From positions 434,001-498,000 of the forward strand of contig NZ_FQXJ01000004.1 in the NCBI RefSeq assembly GCF_900129935.1: a DNA stretch of 64,000 nucleotides, given 5' to 3'. Below the pieces are notes generated by a model. The model saw only the letters and a program-made list of their open reading frames with translations. It did no database searches and was not told the origin of the DNA. Shown piece by piece: positions 6,653 to 14,931 of the stretch; within the stretch, counting starts at the first letter, position 1; each line of letters starts with the position of its first letter. The translations under genes were made by a program, and so were the position numbers. Origin of the DNA: Desulfosporosinus lacus DSM 15449. Its GTDB lineage: Bacteria; Bacillota; Desulfitobacteriia; Desulfitobacteriales; Desulfitobacteriaceae.

Positions 6653-9112
6653 TTAACGACCGGGAATGATTTGAGTCCCATTGTCTCCTAGAAAAAGTTG
6701 TATTGTCCCGTGATTATCCGTCCGAAAAACTGGAATATGACGTTCCTCCCAATACTTCAACACTTCCCGAGAGGGATGCCCAAAGGAATTCTTCCCTACC
6801 GAAATCCATACAGCCTGGGGATATATACTGTCTAACCAAGGTGTATACAAGGAAAACCTACTTCCATGATGCGGCACCTTAAAAATATCTGTTTCTACAT
6901 TTACCCCTGTCTCATATATGTCCTGCATTTCTTCTTGCTCCATATCAGCGGTGAGCATAACGCTTTGCCTTAGATAATTAAGCTTAAGCACCAAAGAATT
7001 ATTGTTGGGATCTGAATGTGTCCCTTCGAGAAGTTGATGGGGACCTAAAACCTCCAACCAGACCCCAGATCCCAAATCAATTTGATCACCCGCTTGAAGC
7101 ATACGCAGTTTTTCTGACTGTCTGGTTAACCCCAAGGGGAGTCCCTCTTGCCATTCCTCATTTTCCAGACCCTCACCTACAGCAGGAACCCCTACCCAAT
7201 CTGCGGGAATATTATCAAGCACTGCCCGTACTCCACCAATATGATCCGCATGTTCATGAGTAATCAATAAAGCATCCAAGTGCCCTATTCCTCTATTTAA
7301 TAAATAAGGCAGAACAATACGTTCCCCTGCATCGAAGGTATCACTTCGCGGTCCGGCATCGATCAAAACTGCCTGTTTCTCAGGGCCTCGAATTAATATC
7401 GCATCTCCTTGCCCTACATCGATCATGACCACTTCCAGATCGGTTTGTGAATTCCAGGGACTCCACAGTAAGAATACAATAAGTAAGATACCACCCCAAC
7501 GAACCAACAACCGATTGACAACAAAGGGGCTAAACGACAAGTTCACTAACTTTCGTTGAACCGCTTGACAAAGTTCCCAGGGACATCCCTCAAGCAGCTT
7601 AGAGGCAATAATGCTTAACCCTCTGCGGTGGTAAACCCATCGGACTTTCAGAGTAAAAAGAGCACGCTCTTTTCCCCACAAAACAATTCCGATTCCACCA
7701 TACCAAATGATCCAAAAAATCCCCCCCGGATTTAAAACCCAGACATCAGCATAGGGTAATTCTGCCAACATCTTTAGAATAATATTCGTTCCTTTTAATA
7801 ACCATAAACTCGCCTGAAACAAAGGAGCAGACAACACTCCGGAAAAAGAGAGGATTACCCCTATAAGCCCTAATTCCAATACACTGCCTAAGATAAAAAG
7901 AATAAAGACATTCACCAATAAACCGATCAATGATAAACGATGAAACGCTGCAATCAGAAGTGGAAAGGTAGCCACTTGCGCTGCTATGGTACAGGCAAAA
8001 GCAAACCGAAGCAACCTCGGAATATTTGCAAAAAACTTCCCCTCAAGAATTCTTGGAGTCAACACAACGATTCCCCAAGCGGCTGCAAATGACAGTTGAA
8101 ACCCCAGATCTTGAATAATTAGAGGGTTATAGATAAAAAGCCCCACCGCAGCAAAAAACAACCATCTTAGGGTAGCCACTTTTCCCCGGCCCAAACGTCC
8201 AAGTAAAAGGGCGCTACCCAAAATTGTTGCCCTGACAATCGGAGCATTTCCCCCACAAAGGGCAGCATAAAGCACCAACCCCAAAAGCGTACCAAAAATC
8301 CTGATCCGCATGGGTAAAAAGCCTAAAATCAACCATGAAAACCCTAGCACAAAAGCAACATTGGAGCCTGAAGCAGCAAAAACGTGAAGCACACCAGTCA
8401 CCTTATATCGTTCTTGAACCACTTCGGGTATCCGACTTGAATCCCCAAAAAGAATCCCTTCTAATACCCCCGTCTCCTCCGAATCCCAAGCCAAAAGCCT
8501 GTTTCGCACCTGCTGACGAATCTTCCAAGTCAGACTCGGCTCTCCCGCAGAGAGAAGCACCGCATCCCCTTGTGCATACATACTTCCGCTTAACCCTCTA
8601 ACTCCATAATAAAGGCGCAAATCAAACCCGCCTGGTGTACCAAGAGACTTAGGCCTCTCCAAGTGAGCCCTGAAACTGACATAATCTCCAGGCTGAACCC
8701 GTTTCCACTCCCCAGAAAACTCCCCCAAGCTATCCGGATAAACAGTTAACCGATAAGACTGCCCCTTAACCTCCCCTTCCTTAACGCTTATCACTCCAAC
8801 AACCTTATCCTTAGCAACATTCCAATCCTTAATGAGACCAACAATTTCCACACGGTCTAAAATAAGAGGTTCTGCCAAAGAACGCTCCCCAAGTGCCCCA
8901 TAAACAAAACCGAGCAAAAGACTCGCTGCCAACAATGGAATCTCCGGACGAAACAGTCTCCCAAAAAAATCACGAGGACGCCAACATAATAGGCGTACCC
9001 CTAACAGAATAAGAATCCCAAAAATCCAAAAACGTCCTTGCACCGGAATGTAAGCCCCAGAAAGACCTCCCACCAAGAGAGCCACCCCTCGAATAATCCA
9101 AGGATCTCTCAT
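6653..9112 (-). CDS. comEC: ComEC/Rec2 DNA internalisation channel
   Basis: ComEC carries single-stranded DNA through the cytoplasmic membrane during natural transformation. The 819-residue protein shows the full layout. Two or three N-terminal helices come first, then a DUF4131-like soluble domain (about 70-200), then the competence domain with many helices beginning near FAASGSNVAFVLGFSW. A C-terminal metallo-beta-lactamase-like domain starts near residue 560 (MIDVGQGDAILIRGP) with the metal motif THEHADHIGG near residue 616 and VPHHGSRFS near 765, so the putative nuclease site is intact. It overlaps comEA by 4 nt (ATGA type). Other competence genes (comG, comEB, comF) are not in the window, so competence itself is not demonstrated. 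Confidence 0.95.
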   Translation of the reverse strand: MRDPWIIRGVALLVGGLSGAYIPVQGRFWIFGILILLGVRLLCWRPRDFFGRLFRPEIPLLAASLLLGFVYGALGERSLAEPLILDRVEIVGLIKDWNVAKDKVVGVISVKEGEVKGQSYRLTVYPDSLGEFSGEWKRVQPGDYVSFRAHLERPKSLGTPGGFDLRLYYGVRGLSGSMYAQGDAVLLSAGEPSLTWKIRQQVRNRLLAWDSEETGVLEGILFGDSSRIPEVVQERYKVTGVLHVFAASGSNVAFVLGFSWLILGFLPMRIRIFGTLLGLVLYAALCGGNAPIVRATILGSALLLGRLGRGKVATLRWLFFAAVGLFIYNPLIIQDLGFQLSFAAAWGIVVLTPRILEGKFFANIPRLLRFAFACTIAAQVATFPLLIAAFHRLSLIGLLVNVFILFILGSVLELGLIGVILSFSGVLSAPLFQASLWLLKGTNIILKMLAELPYADVWVLNPGGIFWIIWYGGIGIVLWGKERALFTLKVRWVYHRRGLSIIASKLLEGCPWELCQAVQRKLVNLSFSPFVVNRLLVRWGGILLIVFLLWSPWNSQTDLEVVMIDVGQGDAILIRGPEKQAVLIDAGPRSDTFDAGERIVLPYLLNRGIGHLDALLITHEHADHIGGVRAVLDNIPADWVGVPAVGEGLENEEWQEGLPLGLTRQSEKLRMLQAGDQIDLGSGVWLEVLGPHQLLEGTHSDPNNNSLVLKLNYLRQSVMLTADMEQEEMQDIYETGVNVETDIFKVPHHGSRFSLYTPWLDSIYPQAVWISVGKNSFGHPSREVLKYWEERHIPVFRTDNHGTIQLFLGDNGTQIIPGR

Positions 9113-9720
9113 GGTCCAACCGTCACTTGAGACGCCATCTTCTCGAAAGTCTTGGGACCGATACCAGAAACATTCTGTAAATCTTCAGCCTTAGCAAAAA
9201 GGCCATGTTCAGCCCGATATTGAATAATTCGCTCCGCTAACGCCGGACCAATACCGGACAGTTTATCCAGTTCCGCGGCTCCGGCAGTATTAATATTTAT
9301 TTTTCCGCCCTCCGACACCGGAACCCCAACCGGTGCAGAAGAAACAACCGGCACCGAACCCACCCCTCCGGGATCACTTGAATTCCCAGCCAGAGCAAGA
9401 TCCGGAGAAATAACCACAGCCTTACGCGGAACAGTAATCTTTTGACCATCCTTAAGCCTTTCAGCCGGATTCATACTCTCTAAATTCGCCTCAGGCAACA
9501 GTTGAACCTGCTTAAGAGCATCATCCAAACGAGCATCAGGCGCTAAATGAACAAGTCCCGATTTTTCAACCGCCCCCGCAACATACACAACAATCTCACG
9601 ACTTGAATCCGCTTTTTGAACATAGGCATAGGTACCATGAGGAAGAAAAAGCTTCCAAATCGCCAGAATTACCAGGCCAACCAGCACAAACCACCAAGCA
9701 TAGCGAAGCTTTCGATCCAT
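9109..9720 (-). CDS. comEA: ComEA competence DNA receptor
   Basis: ComEA is the membrane-anchored receptor that binds incoming double-stranded DNA. The 203 residues contain an N-terminal anchor (about 8-24, FVLVGLVILAIWKLFL). A SLBB-type domain follows (about 43-100, IVVYVAGAVEKSGLVHL). After a Ser/Gly/Pro/Val-rich linker comes a paired helix-hairpin-helix DNA-binding domain (about 140-200) with KININTAGAAELDKLSGIGP and LQNVSGIGPKTFEKM. It starts at ATG 9720 and its stop overlaps the comEC start, so the two are translationally coupled. Confidence 0.94.
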   Translation of the reverse strand: MDRKLRYAWWFVLVGLVILAIWKLFLPHGTYAYVQKADSSREIVVYVAGAVEKSGLVHLAPDARLDDALKQVQLLPEANLESMNPAERLKDGQKITVPRKAVVISPDLALAGNSSDPGGVGSVPVVSSAPVGVPVSEGGKININTAGAAELDKLSGIGPALAERIIQYRAEHGLFAKAEDLQNVSGIGPKTFEKMASQVTVGP

Positions 9721-9974
9721 CTACCCATGCCCCCCGCCTATCAAATCATTATCCCACTAGTCTGCTTCAATTCCGCTTTATTCCTTCTTTTTCCTGCCGC
9801 GAAGACTCACTTATCCTGTCGCATTAGGTATTTTTAGAATTTTGTTAGTGGATTTGCTTGCAGTTTACAAAGAAAATAATGCTCACCCGACCTTTAAATA
9901 CTGGCAAAATAAAAAATCCCTATCTATTTCTAAATACGGATTCCAGTAATCATATGTTTGGAATTAATCTCAAT
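9721..9974. other. Non-coding stretch upstream of comEA
   Basis: About 250 nt with no convincing gene. The short open frames here lack ribosome sites and family signatures. The promoter of comEA-comEC should lie here but no clear consensus stands out. Confidence 0.4.
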
Positions 9975-10110
9975 TCCCCAACTCACCCCCTAAACATGAG
10001 GGCGCACATGAATATGCCGTCTCCCCCTCCGTCCTCAGCCCAAGACGCAGTGTCTCAAGCGCCCCCGACGTCTCTACTTAGGGCTTTTGCTAACAAACCC
10101 CCTTTTTTAC
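9975..10110 (+). repeat. Degenerate half-copy of the foldback repeat
   Basis: The stretch CAACTCA...CCCCTAAACATG through GCCGTCTCCCCCTCCGTC, CGCAGTGTCTCAAGCG and CGACGTCT matches the left arm at about 10535-10660 with scattered changes. The right arm is missing, so this looks like a decayed copy. Confidence 0.7.
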
Positions 10111-10194
10111 TCTTAGGCAACCAGAATCTTACGATTTTTCCACCTTAATATCCAACTCAGACTTTGGGCAATCCGCTAAGGATGGGCAGCCGGT

Positions 10195-10350
10195 ATGAGG
10201 ATGGAAGTTTCCAACAGGACGCCTGAGCAAATCGCGTCCGAGCTTAACTTTATTAAGGAACAAAGCGGCAAAATGCTGCTTAGCAACGCCGTTGAGCAGA
10301 TATCCCATGAAGAGTGGCTTAAATGGCCGACTGAATCAGTGAGTTACTCC
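10195..10350 (+). pseudogene. Remnant of a DUF3102 (predicted DNA-binding) protein
   Basis: Reading from ATG 10195 gives NRTPEQIASELNFIKEQSGK and then MLLSNAVE, followed by a join to HEEWLKWPTESVSYS. DUF3102 proteins share the order R-T-P-E-x-I-A-x-E-I-x-x-I-K-E-Q, then a V-E-I-G-R-R-L-V-E-A-K segment, then H-G-E-W-x-x-W-L-x-x-S-V-x-Y-S. Here the middle segment is deleted and the frame loses similarity after about residue 52. Such proteins occur on phages and plasmids, which fits this repeat-rich gap. It is best read as a broken gene; the downstream frame to 10521 is not supported. Confidence 0.6.
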
Positions 10351-10369
10351 CCCGTCGGGGAAGAGAGGC

Positions 10370-10395
10370 CAAATGTTGCACCGGTGCAACATTTG
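10370..10395. repeat. Perfect 26-bp palindrome
   Basis: CAAATGTTGCACC is followed immediately by its exact reverse complement GGTGCAACATTTG. There is no spacer. No T-run follows, so it is not a normal terminator. Confidence 0.85.
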
Positions 10396-10544
10396 ATTTT
10401 AACTCCATGTGCACGGTTTTTGACGCCAAAGGCTGTTTTTCCATGCACATTATTTATTAAGACACTACCCGTAAACCCTGCGAAGTCTAGACTTTTCGAT
10501 AAATTAGCAAGCCCTACTTAACAGAATAACCAACTCATCCAATC

Positions 10545-10827
10545 GACCCCATAAACAGGACGGTGCACATCTATGTGCCGTCTCCCCCTCCGTCCCCAGA
10601 CCAGGACGCAGTGTCTCAAGAGCGCGACGTCTTTACGTAAGCAGCTAAGCAAACTTCCGTTTAAGCGACCGACCCGAAACGCGGGGCAGTGTACAGGGAT
10701 GTACACTGCCGCCAGTGAGCCAGGGACGGCTCATCTGGCGGGAACCCCGCTCCCCAAAGCCAGTCGCTTAAACGGTTAGTTTGCTCTGCGTCGTAAGCAC
10801 CGAGCGCTTTGTGACACAAGTCCCCTA
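10545..10827 (-). repeat. Foldback (MITE-like) element, short copy, at the 3' end of phoH
   Basis: Two arms of about 60 nt are imperfect inverted repeats. The left arm has GTGTCTCAAGAGCGCGACG... TAAGCAAACTTCCGTTTAAG, the right arm CGCTTAAACGGTTAGTTTGC... CGAGCGCTTTGTGACAC. Between them lie nested hairpins: GGCAGTGTAC/GTACACTGCC, GCCAGTGAGCC/GGCTCATCTGGC and GCGGGG/CCCCGC. The arm next to phoH ends in CCCCTA, whose last three bases are the phoH stop codon read on the minus strand. A longer copy with the same arms lies at 35047-35479. No transposase gene is present. Confidence 0.8.
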
Positions 10828-12150
10828 TAATAACTCCGCCGTCCGCGTTGCCAACTCACTTCGCTCCCCACGAACCAACCGAACCTGACCATAAAAAGAT
10901 TGCCCAGCTAACCGATGAGCCAGATGTGCCAATCCATTACTCTCTTTATCCAAATAAGGATGATCAATCTGATCCGGATCTCCACAAAGCACAATCTTCG
11001 TTCCCTCACCCGCACGAGTAATAATCGTCTTCACCTCATGAGCGGAAAGATTTTGAGCTTCATCAATAATAATAAACTGATTAGGAATACTTCTACCCCG
11101 GATATAAGTCAATACTTCAATTTCAAGCTGCCTTTTTTTAATCAGAAGATCAATAGCGCTCTCAACCACCGATTCACTGCCTCTTTCGCGTTCTTTATCA
11201 CGCCGAGCCCGCAGTAAAAACTCAAGGTTATCATAAATAGGTTGCATATAGGGACGCACTTTCTGATCCTTTTCCCCGGGAAGAAACCCAATATCCTTAC
11301 CGAAGGGAACAATCGGGCGTGCACAAAGCATTCTAACATAGATTTCAGCGTGAACAGTTTGCTCTAAACCGCTGGCTAAAGCAAGTAACGTCTTCCCGGT
11401 ACCTGCCGGTCCCATCAAATTAACTAATTTAATCTCTGGATTGTTGAGCATTTCCAGGGCCCAGGATTGCTCTAAATTTTTAGGTCTGATATCCCAAGGA
11501 GCGAGACCCTTCCCCATTTGATAGACGAGCTTATCCCCATCCACAGAGGTTACAAGGGGCAAGACACTGCCATCACTTAAAACTGCTTTTACGCATCGGT
11601 TAGGAGATAGCGGTGACTTTAATGGAATGTATTTGTTTTGGTAAAGTGCCCCAACTTCGTGATCATCTAACGGCAGAGTTAATATCTCCTCCGTAATAGA
11701 AGGCAACGCCACTTTGTCATTATGATAATCATCGGTTAAAATTCCTAAAGCATCGGCTTTAACACGCATTGCGATATCTTTAGTGACCAGGATAACAGGG
11801 CGTTCTTCCTCCCGGGTTAAACTTAGGGAGACTGCTAGAATCCGATTGTCCGCCAACCCTAAATCCGAATTTAGGGGCAAAATCTCATTAGAGTAATGAT
11901 TTAACTCGATCCGAATCCTACCACCGTTTGGTAAGAGCACCCCTTTGGAAAGTTGCCCCTTTTCCCGTAAACGATCCAGATAACGTATAGCCTCCCGAGC
12001 AGCCAGACCAATATTTTCTAAGAGACGCTTCTTACTTTCTATTTCCTCTAAAACCACGTAAGGAATAATAACTTCGTTATCTTGGAATTGAACTATAGCC
12101 TTTGGGTCGTGCAGTAATACACTTGAATCGAGTACATATACTTTTTGCAA
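10825..12150 (-). CDS. PIN-PhoH family ATPase (YlaK/PhoH2-like)
   Basis: This 441-residue protein joins an N-terminal PIN nuclease domain to a PhoH-type P-loop ATPase. The PIN part begins YVLDSSVLLHDP and holds acidic residues through about residue 135. The ATPase part has Walker A GPAGTGKT near residue 247 and Walker B FIIIDEAQNL near 370. PIN-PhoH (PhoH2) proteins are described as RNA helicase/ribonucleases, though the cellular role in Firmicutes is poorly defined. It starts at ATG 12150. The stop codon TAG coincides with the end of a foldback repeat, so the last residues may have been set by that insertion; the ending ATRTAELL is otherwise unremarkable. Confidence 0.9.
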   Translation of the reverse strand: MQKVYVLDSSVLLHDPKAIVQFQDNEVIIPYVVLEEIESKKRLLENIGLAAREAIRYLDRLREKGQLSKGVLLPNGGRIRIELNHYSNEILPLNSDLGLADNRILAVSLSLTREEERPVILVTKDIAMRVKADALGILTDDYHNDKVALPSITEEILTLPLDDHEVGALYQNKYIPLKSPLSPNRCVKAVLSDGSVLPLVTSVDGDKLVYQMGKGLAPWDIRPKNLEQSWALEMLNNPEIKLVNLMGPAGTGKTLLALASGLEQTVHAEIYVRMLCARPIVPFGKDIGFLPGEKDQKVRPYMQPIYDNLEFLLRARRDKERERGSESVVESAIDLLIKKRQLEIEVLTYIRGRSIPNQFIIIDEAQNLSAHEVKTIITRAGEGTKIVLCGDPDQIDHPYLDKESNGLAHLAHRLAGQSFYGQVRLVRGERSELATRTAELL

Positions 12151-12530
12151 CTATATACACCCCTTCTTCAACTATCTCTTTATACTATATTCCAAATCTT
12201 TCCACAATCTCCTTATTGCCACTGCGATATAGAATCCGAATCTCTCTAATACTATATTCCCTGCCTGACTAACCATTCGCAAAACAAATTTCATGACGCT
12301 CAAGCCGAATTGGCATAAACCTGAAGACGGCCTCAATGTATCCCCCAGAGAAATATCAATGAGCATAGTCAATCACACAAGCCGTGCCAAGTGTCAAAGG
12401 GTCAAGACTAAAGCAAGGATGCGAGGGCATTCAAACCAAGAACTTTCATCCGCTTGGTTAGTAAAATTATAGCACATGGGTGTAAAGTATAGCCTATCAA
12501 GTATGTTAAAGAAATGTTAAGGATAAGCAT
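12151..12530. other. Gap between the lipoprotein gene and phoH
   Basis: About 380 nt. A 66-codon minus-strand frame (12172-12372) ends 22 nt before phoH. It has no convincing ribosome site and no recognisable family, so I do not call it a gene. Nothing else is clear apart from the terminator at its right edge. Confidence 0.35.
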
Positions 12531-12574
12531 AAAAAAGGGTCCGTTCTTTGCATTTTAATACAAAGAACGGACCC
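12531..12574 (-). terminator. Strong terminator of the cell-wall-binding lipoprotein gene
   Basis: A perfect 14-bp stem, GGGTCCGTTCTTTG with CAAAGAACGGACCC, is followed on the minus strand by TTTTTT. It lies 20 nt past the stop of the upstream gene. Confidence 0.92.
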
Positions 12575-12593
12575 ACCTGTCCAATCTTTATGC

Positions 12594-14729
12594 CTACTTC
12601 CCGTAAAGGAGGCTTTCAGCCTGTTTTATAAGGCTGTCTGGAACAACAACCGATCCACCTAAGGCCCGAACCATAGGACGGTTACCTGCATCTCTAAGTT
12701 TTGTGAGGTAAGCCTCCGTTGCTGGGGGCAGAGTGCTAAGAGCAGGGTCAATCAGAAGGACCGGATCACCGGTCTTTGCCGCTAATGCACTTCCGGCAAT
12801 GGCATCTCGAAAATCAAAGCCATTTGCTAAATAAATGATTTTTGGATTAGTTGAAAACTCGTTAAGGACAACGCCCGCCGTATCAAAGCGATCATTTCCT
12901 GCAAGGCGTTTAATAGCAGCATTAGGGGCTAACTCTTTAATTTGAGCTTCTACGGACTGGGAAATAACAGACGCTCCGCCAACAATATATACGGCAGTAG
13001 GCTGATTACCGGAAATATAAGTTTTCGTTCTATCCGCAAGAGAGTTCTGAGAAACCAAGAGTGTAGGGTACTGTTTTGAACCTACAAGACTGGCAGAACT
13101 AAGCGCATCCGGGAAACTTTCCCCTGAAACTATGACGACAGGCGTTCCCGGCCCTACATTAGCCTTATCCACTACAGCCATACCTGTTTCGTAACGATCG
13201 AACCCGCTTATGCGTTCAATGTTTGCATGTCCACCTTTAATAAGTTCTGTTTCGAAGGCCGAATTAATCGCTACAGTTCCGCCAATGATAAGTATTTTTG
13301 TATCAGGTTTCGAATGTTTAGCAATATAATCAAATGCTTCTGAGGATTCCTCAACCGTAGCTCCTACCAGTAAAATTGGAGCATTAAATTTTTTGGACAA
13401 GATATTAGACGATAATGCATCTGTATAGTTGAGACCGGATACTAAGATAATGTTATCGCATTGGCCGCTCTCATACTCTTCAGCAATAGTTCTGGCTGTT
13501 TTGTAGCTGTCTTGCCCTGCCAAACGCATCGAGCCTTCCGCAGTTACTGCAGGTACCATAGATTCCATAAAATCCATATAATCAAAGGAGTTGTTTTCAT
13601 TTAATACCGGAATTTCAATCTCAACCGGGCGGTTGATTCCCGAAGTAACAGTACTAAAGCTCACCTTCAGATTTAAATTGCCTTTTACTTCTTCAGATGT
13701 ACTCTCTTGTGACGTCAGATTATTCATCAATTGATTAATCTCGCCTAAATTTACTTCAAGATCAATGATCCCGCTATTTTTTACAACATATCCATTAACA
13801 ATAGCATATTCTAACTTGATGCCCTCATCACCTAAAAAGGTTACATCGTCAAATTGATCCATAACCTTATTAAATTCAGTTAGAAACTCTTGCTTATCAG
13901 CATCAAAATCCTCAAAGGCTTTATCAAATTCGCTTAAGGTGTTTGCATCTTCCGGAAGCTGACTGAGTTCCAGGATTGAATGCATAAACTCCTTAACAAA
14001 CATCATTGCCTCTTCGTCCTGGGTGAAATTATTGACCGTATATCGGATAAGCTCCTTTAATTGTGCGTCGTTGAGCTTCACTTCATAAAGTTTTGCCGAC
14101 TTGCGGCCATCGTTGGTTTCTACATACTGACTTCCCTTGGAAACCACATTTACATCCGGATTAAAGCGTTTAGCATAACTAGTTAAAAAGTCAACTTGTT
14201 TTGATTGCATATTATTAATGAAATCCGTAAGCTGACTAAAGTTCATAGGTTCAGATGCACCCATATTAGAGGGATTCATCACCATATATTCCTTACCCGC
14301 AAATTGTGGCGGTAAAGATGCTGATGCTATTTGTGGAATTTTAATAATCTCTATGAATTTTGGAGTATCACCGGTCAAATCCGAGTCTACCCAAACAGGC
14401 ATATTGAAGCTCATACCCTGTAAGTCCAAGTCCATGTCAACTTGTGATTTAACAACAGTCTTTTCTTTATTAGTGCTGGTTTTAGTATCCAAACTCAGTT
14501 TAGCATTATTCATAAATGCCTTAGCCGTATCTATTTGTTGTTGGACATCAGGATCAAAATCCGAGCCACTTAATTGTAAGGTTATGGTTGTCTGCTGTTG
14601 CAGAGACGTCACATCTTGCATCTTCATAGAAGCATCAAAAAGAACCTGCTGATTCTGACTGCACCCCGTTACTGCCAGCATTAATGTTAATAATCCCACA
14701 AGCCAAGTCATTTTCATCTTCGATCTCAT
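12594..14729 (-). CDS. Lipoprotein with three cell-wall-binding repeat 2 modules
   Basis: This 711-residue surface protein has a lipoprotein signal (basic start, hydrophobic stretch, lipobox AVTGC with Cys near residue 23). The N-terminal half of about 370 residues contains LolA/LppX-like strands (TTITLQLSG, LNLKVSFSTV). The C-terminal half carries three cell-wall-binding repeat type 2 modules, marked by RLAGQDSYKTA, RISGFDRYETG and RLAGNDRFDTA and by repeated segments such as IILVSGLNYTDAL, VVIVSGESFPDAL and IIYLANGFDFRDAI. CWB2 modules bind anionic wall polymers in clostridia. Having both a lipid anchor and wall-binding repeats suggests a protein spanning membrane and wall. Start ATG 14729 has AAGGAGG upstream. 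It is a single-gene unit with its own terminator. Confidence 0.88.
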   Translation of the reverse strand: MRSKMKMTWLVGLLTLMLAVTGCSQNQQVLFDASMKMQDVTSLQQQTTITLQLSGSDFDPDVQQQIDTAKAFMNNAKLSLDTKTSTNKEKTVVKSQVDMDLDLQGMSFNMPVWVDSDLTGDTPKFIEIIKIPQIASASLPPQFAGKEYMVMNPSNMGASEPMNFSQLTDFINNMQSKQVDFLTSYAKRFNPDVNVVSKGSQYVETNDGRKSAKLYEVKLNDAQLKELIRYTVNNFTQDEEAMMFVKEFMHSILELSQLPEDANTLSEFDKAFEDFDADKQEFLTEFNKVMDQFDDVTFLGDEGIKLEYAIVNGYVVKNSGIIDLEVNLGEINQLMNNLTSQESTSEEVKGNLNLKVSFSTVTSGINRPVEIEIPVLNENNSFDYMDFMESMVPAVTAEGSMRLAGQDSYKTARTIAEEYESGQCDNIILVSGLNYTDALSSNILSKKFNAPILLVGATVEESSEAFDYIAKHSKPDTKILIIGGTVAINSAFETELIKGGHANIERISGFDRYETGMAVVDKANVGPGTPVVIVSGESFPDALSSASLVGSKQYPTLLVSQNSLADRTKTYISGNQPTAVYIVGGASVISQSVEAQIKELAPNAAIKRLAGNDRFDTAGVVLNEFSTNPKIIYLANGFDFRDAIAGSALAAKTGDPVLLIDPALSTLPPATEAYLTKLRDAGNRPMVRALGGSVVVPDSLIKQAESLLYGK

Positions 14730-14883
14730 TTTTTTCCTCCTTAAAAACAGCTATTATATATCTATATTAGTTCTACGATAAAGCTCCAATCCCTCCTTAT
14801 TCAGGAAATTTATTATAGACAATAATTCCAGCATTAGTATATATATGCCATAACCCTGCATCAGTAGTATGTGAACGTAGGTT

Positions 14884-14924
14884 AAAAAGGGCAAGCTTGC
14901 CTCTGGCAAACTCACCCTTTTAGA
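14884..14924 (-). terminator. Terminator of leuS
   Basis: On the minus strand AAAAGGG...GTTTGCC pairs with GGCAAG...CCCTTTTT just after the leuS stop. The stem is imperfect but long, and it ends in a T-run. Confidence 0.8.
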
Positions 14925-14931
14925 CTATTTT

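Noticed and set aside
12172-12372. 66-codon frame just upstream of phoH
   Set aside because: There is no usable ribosome site, no recognisable family and ordinary composition for non-coding sequence.
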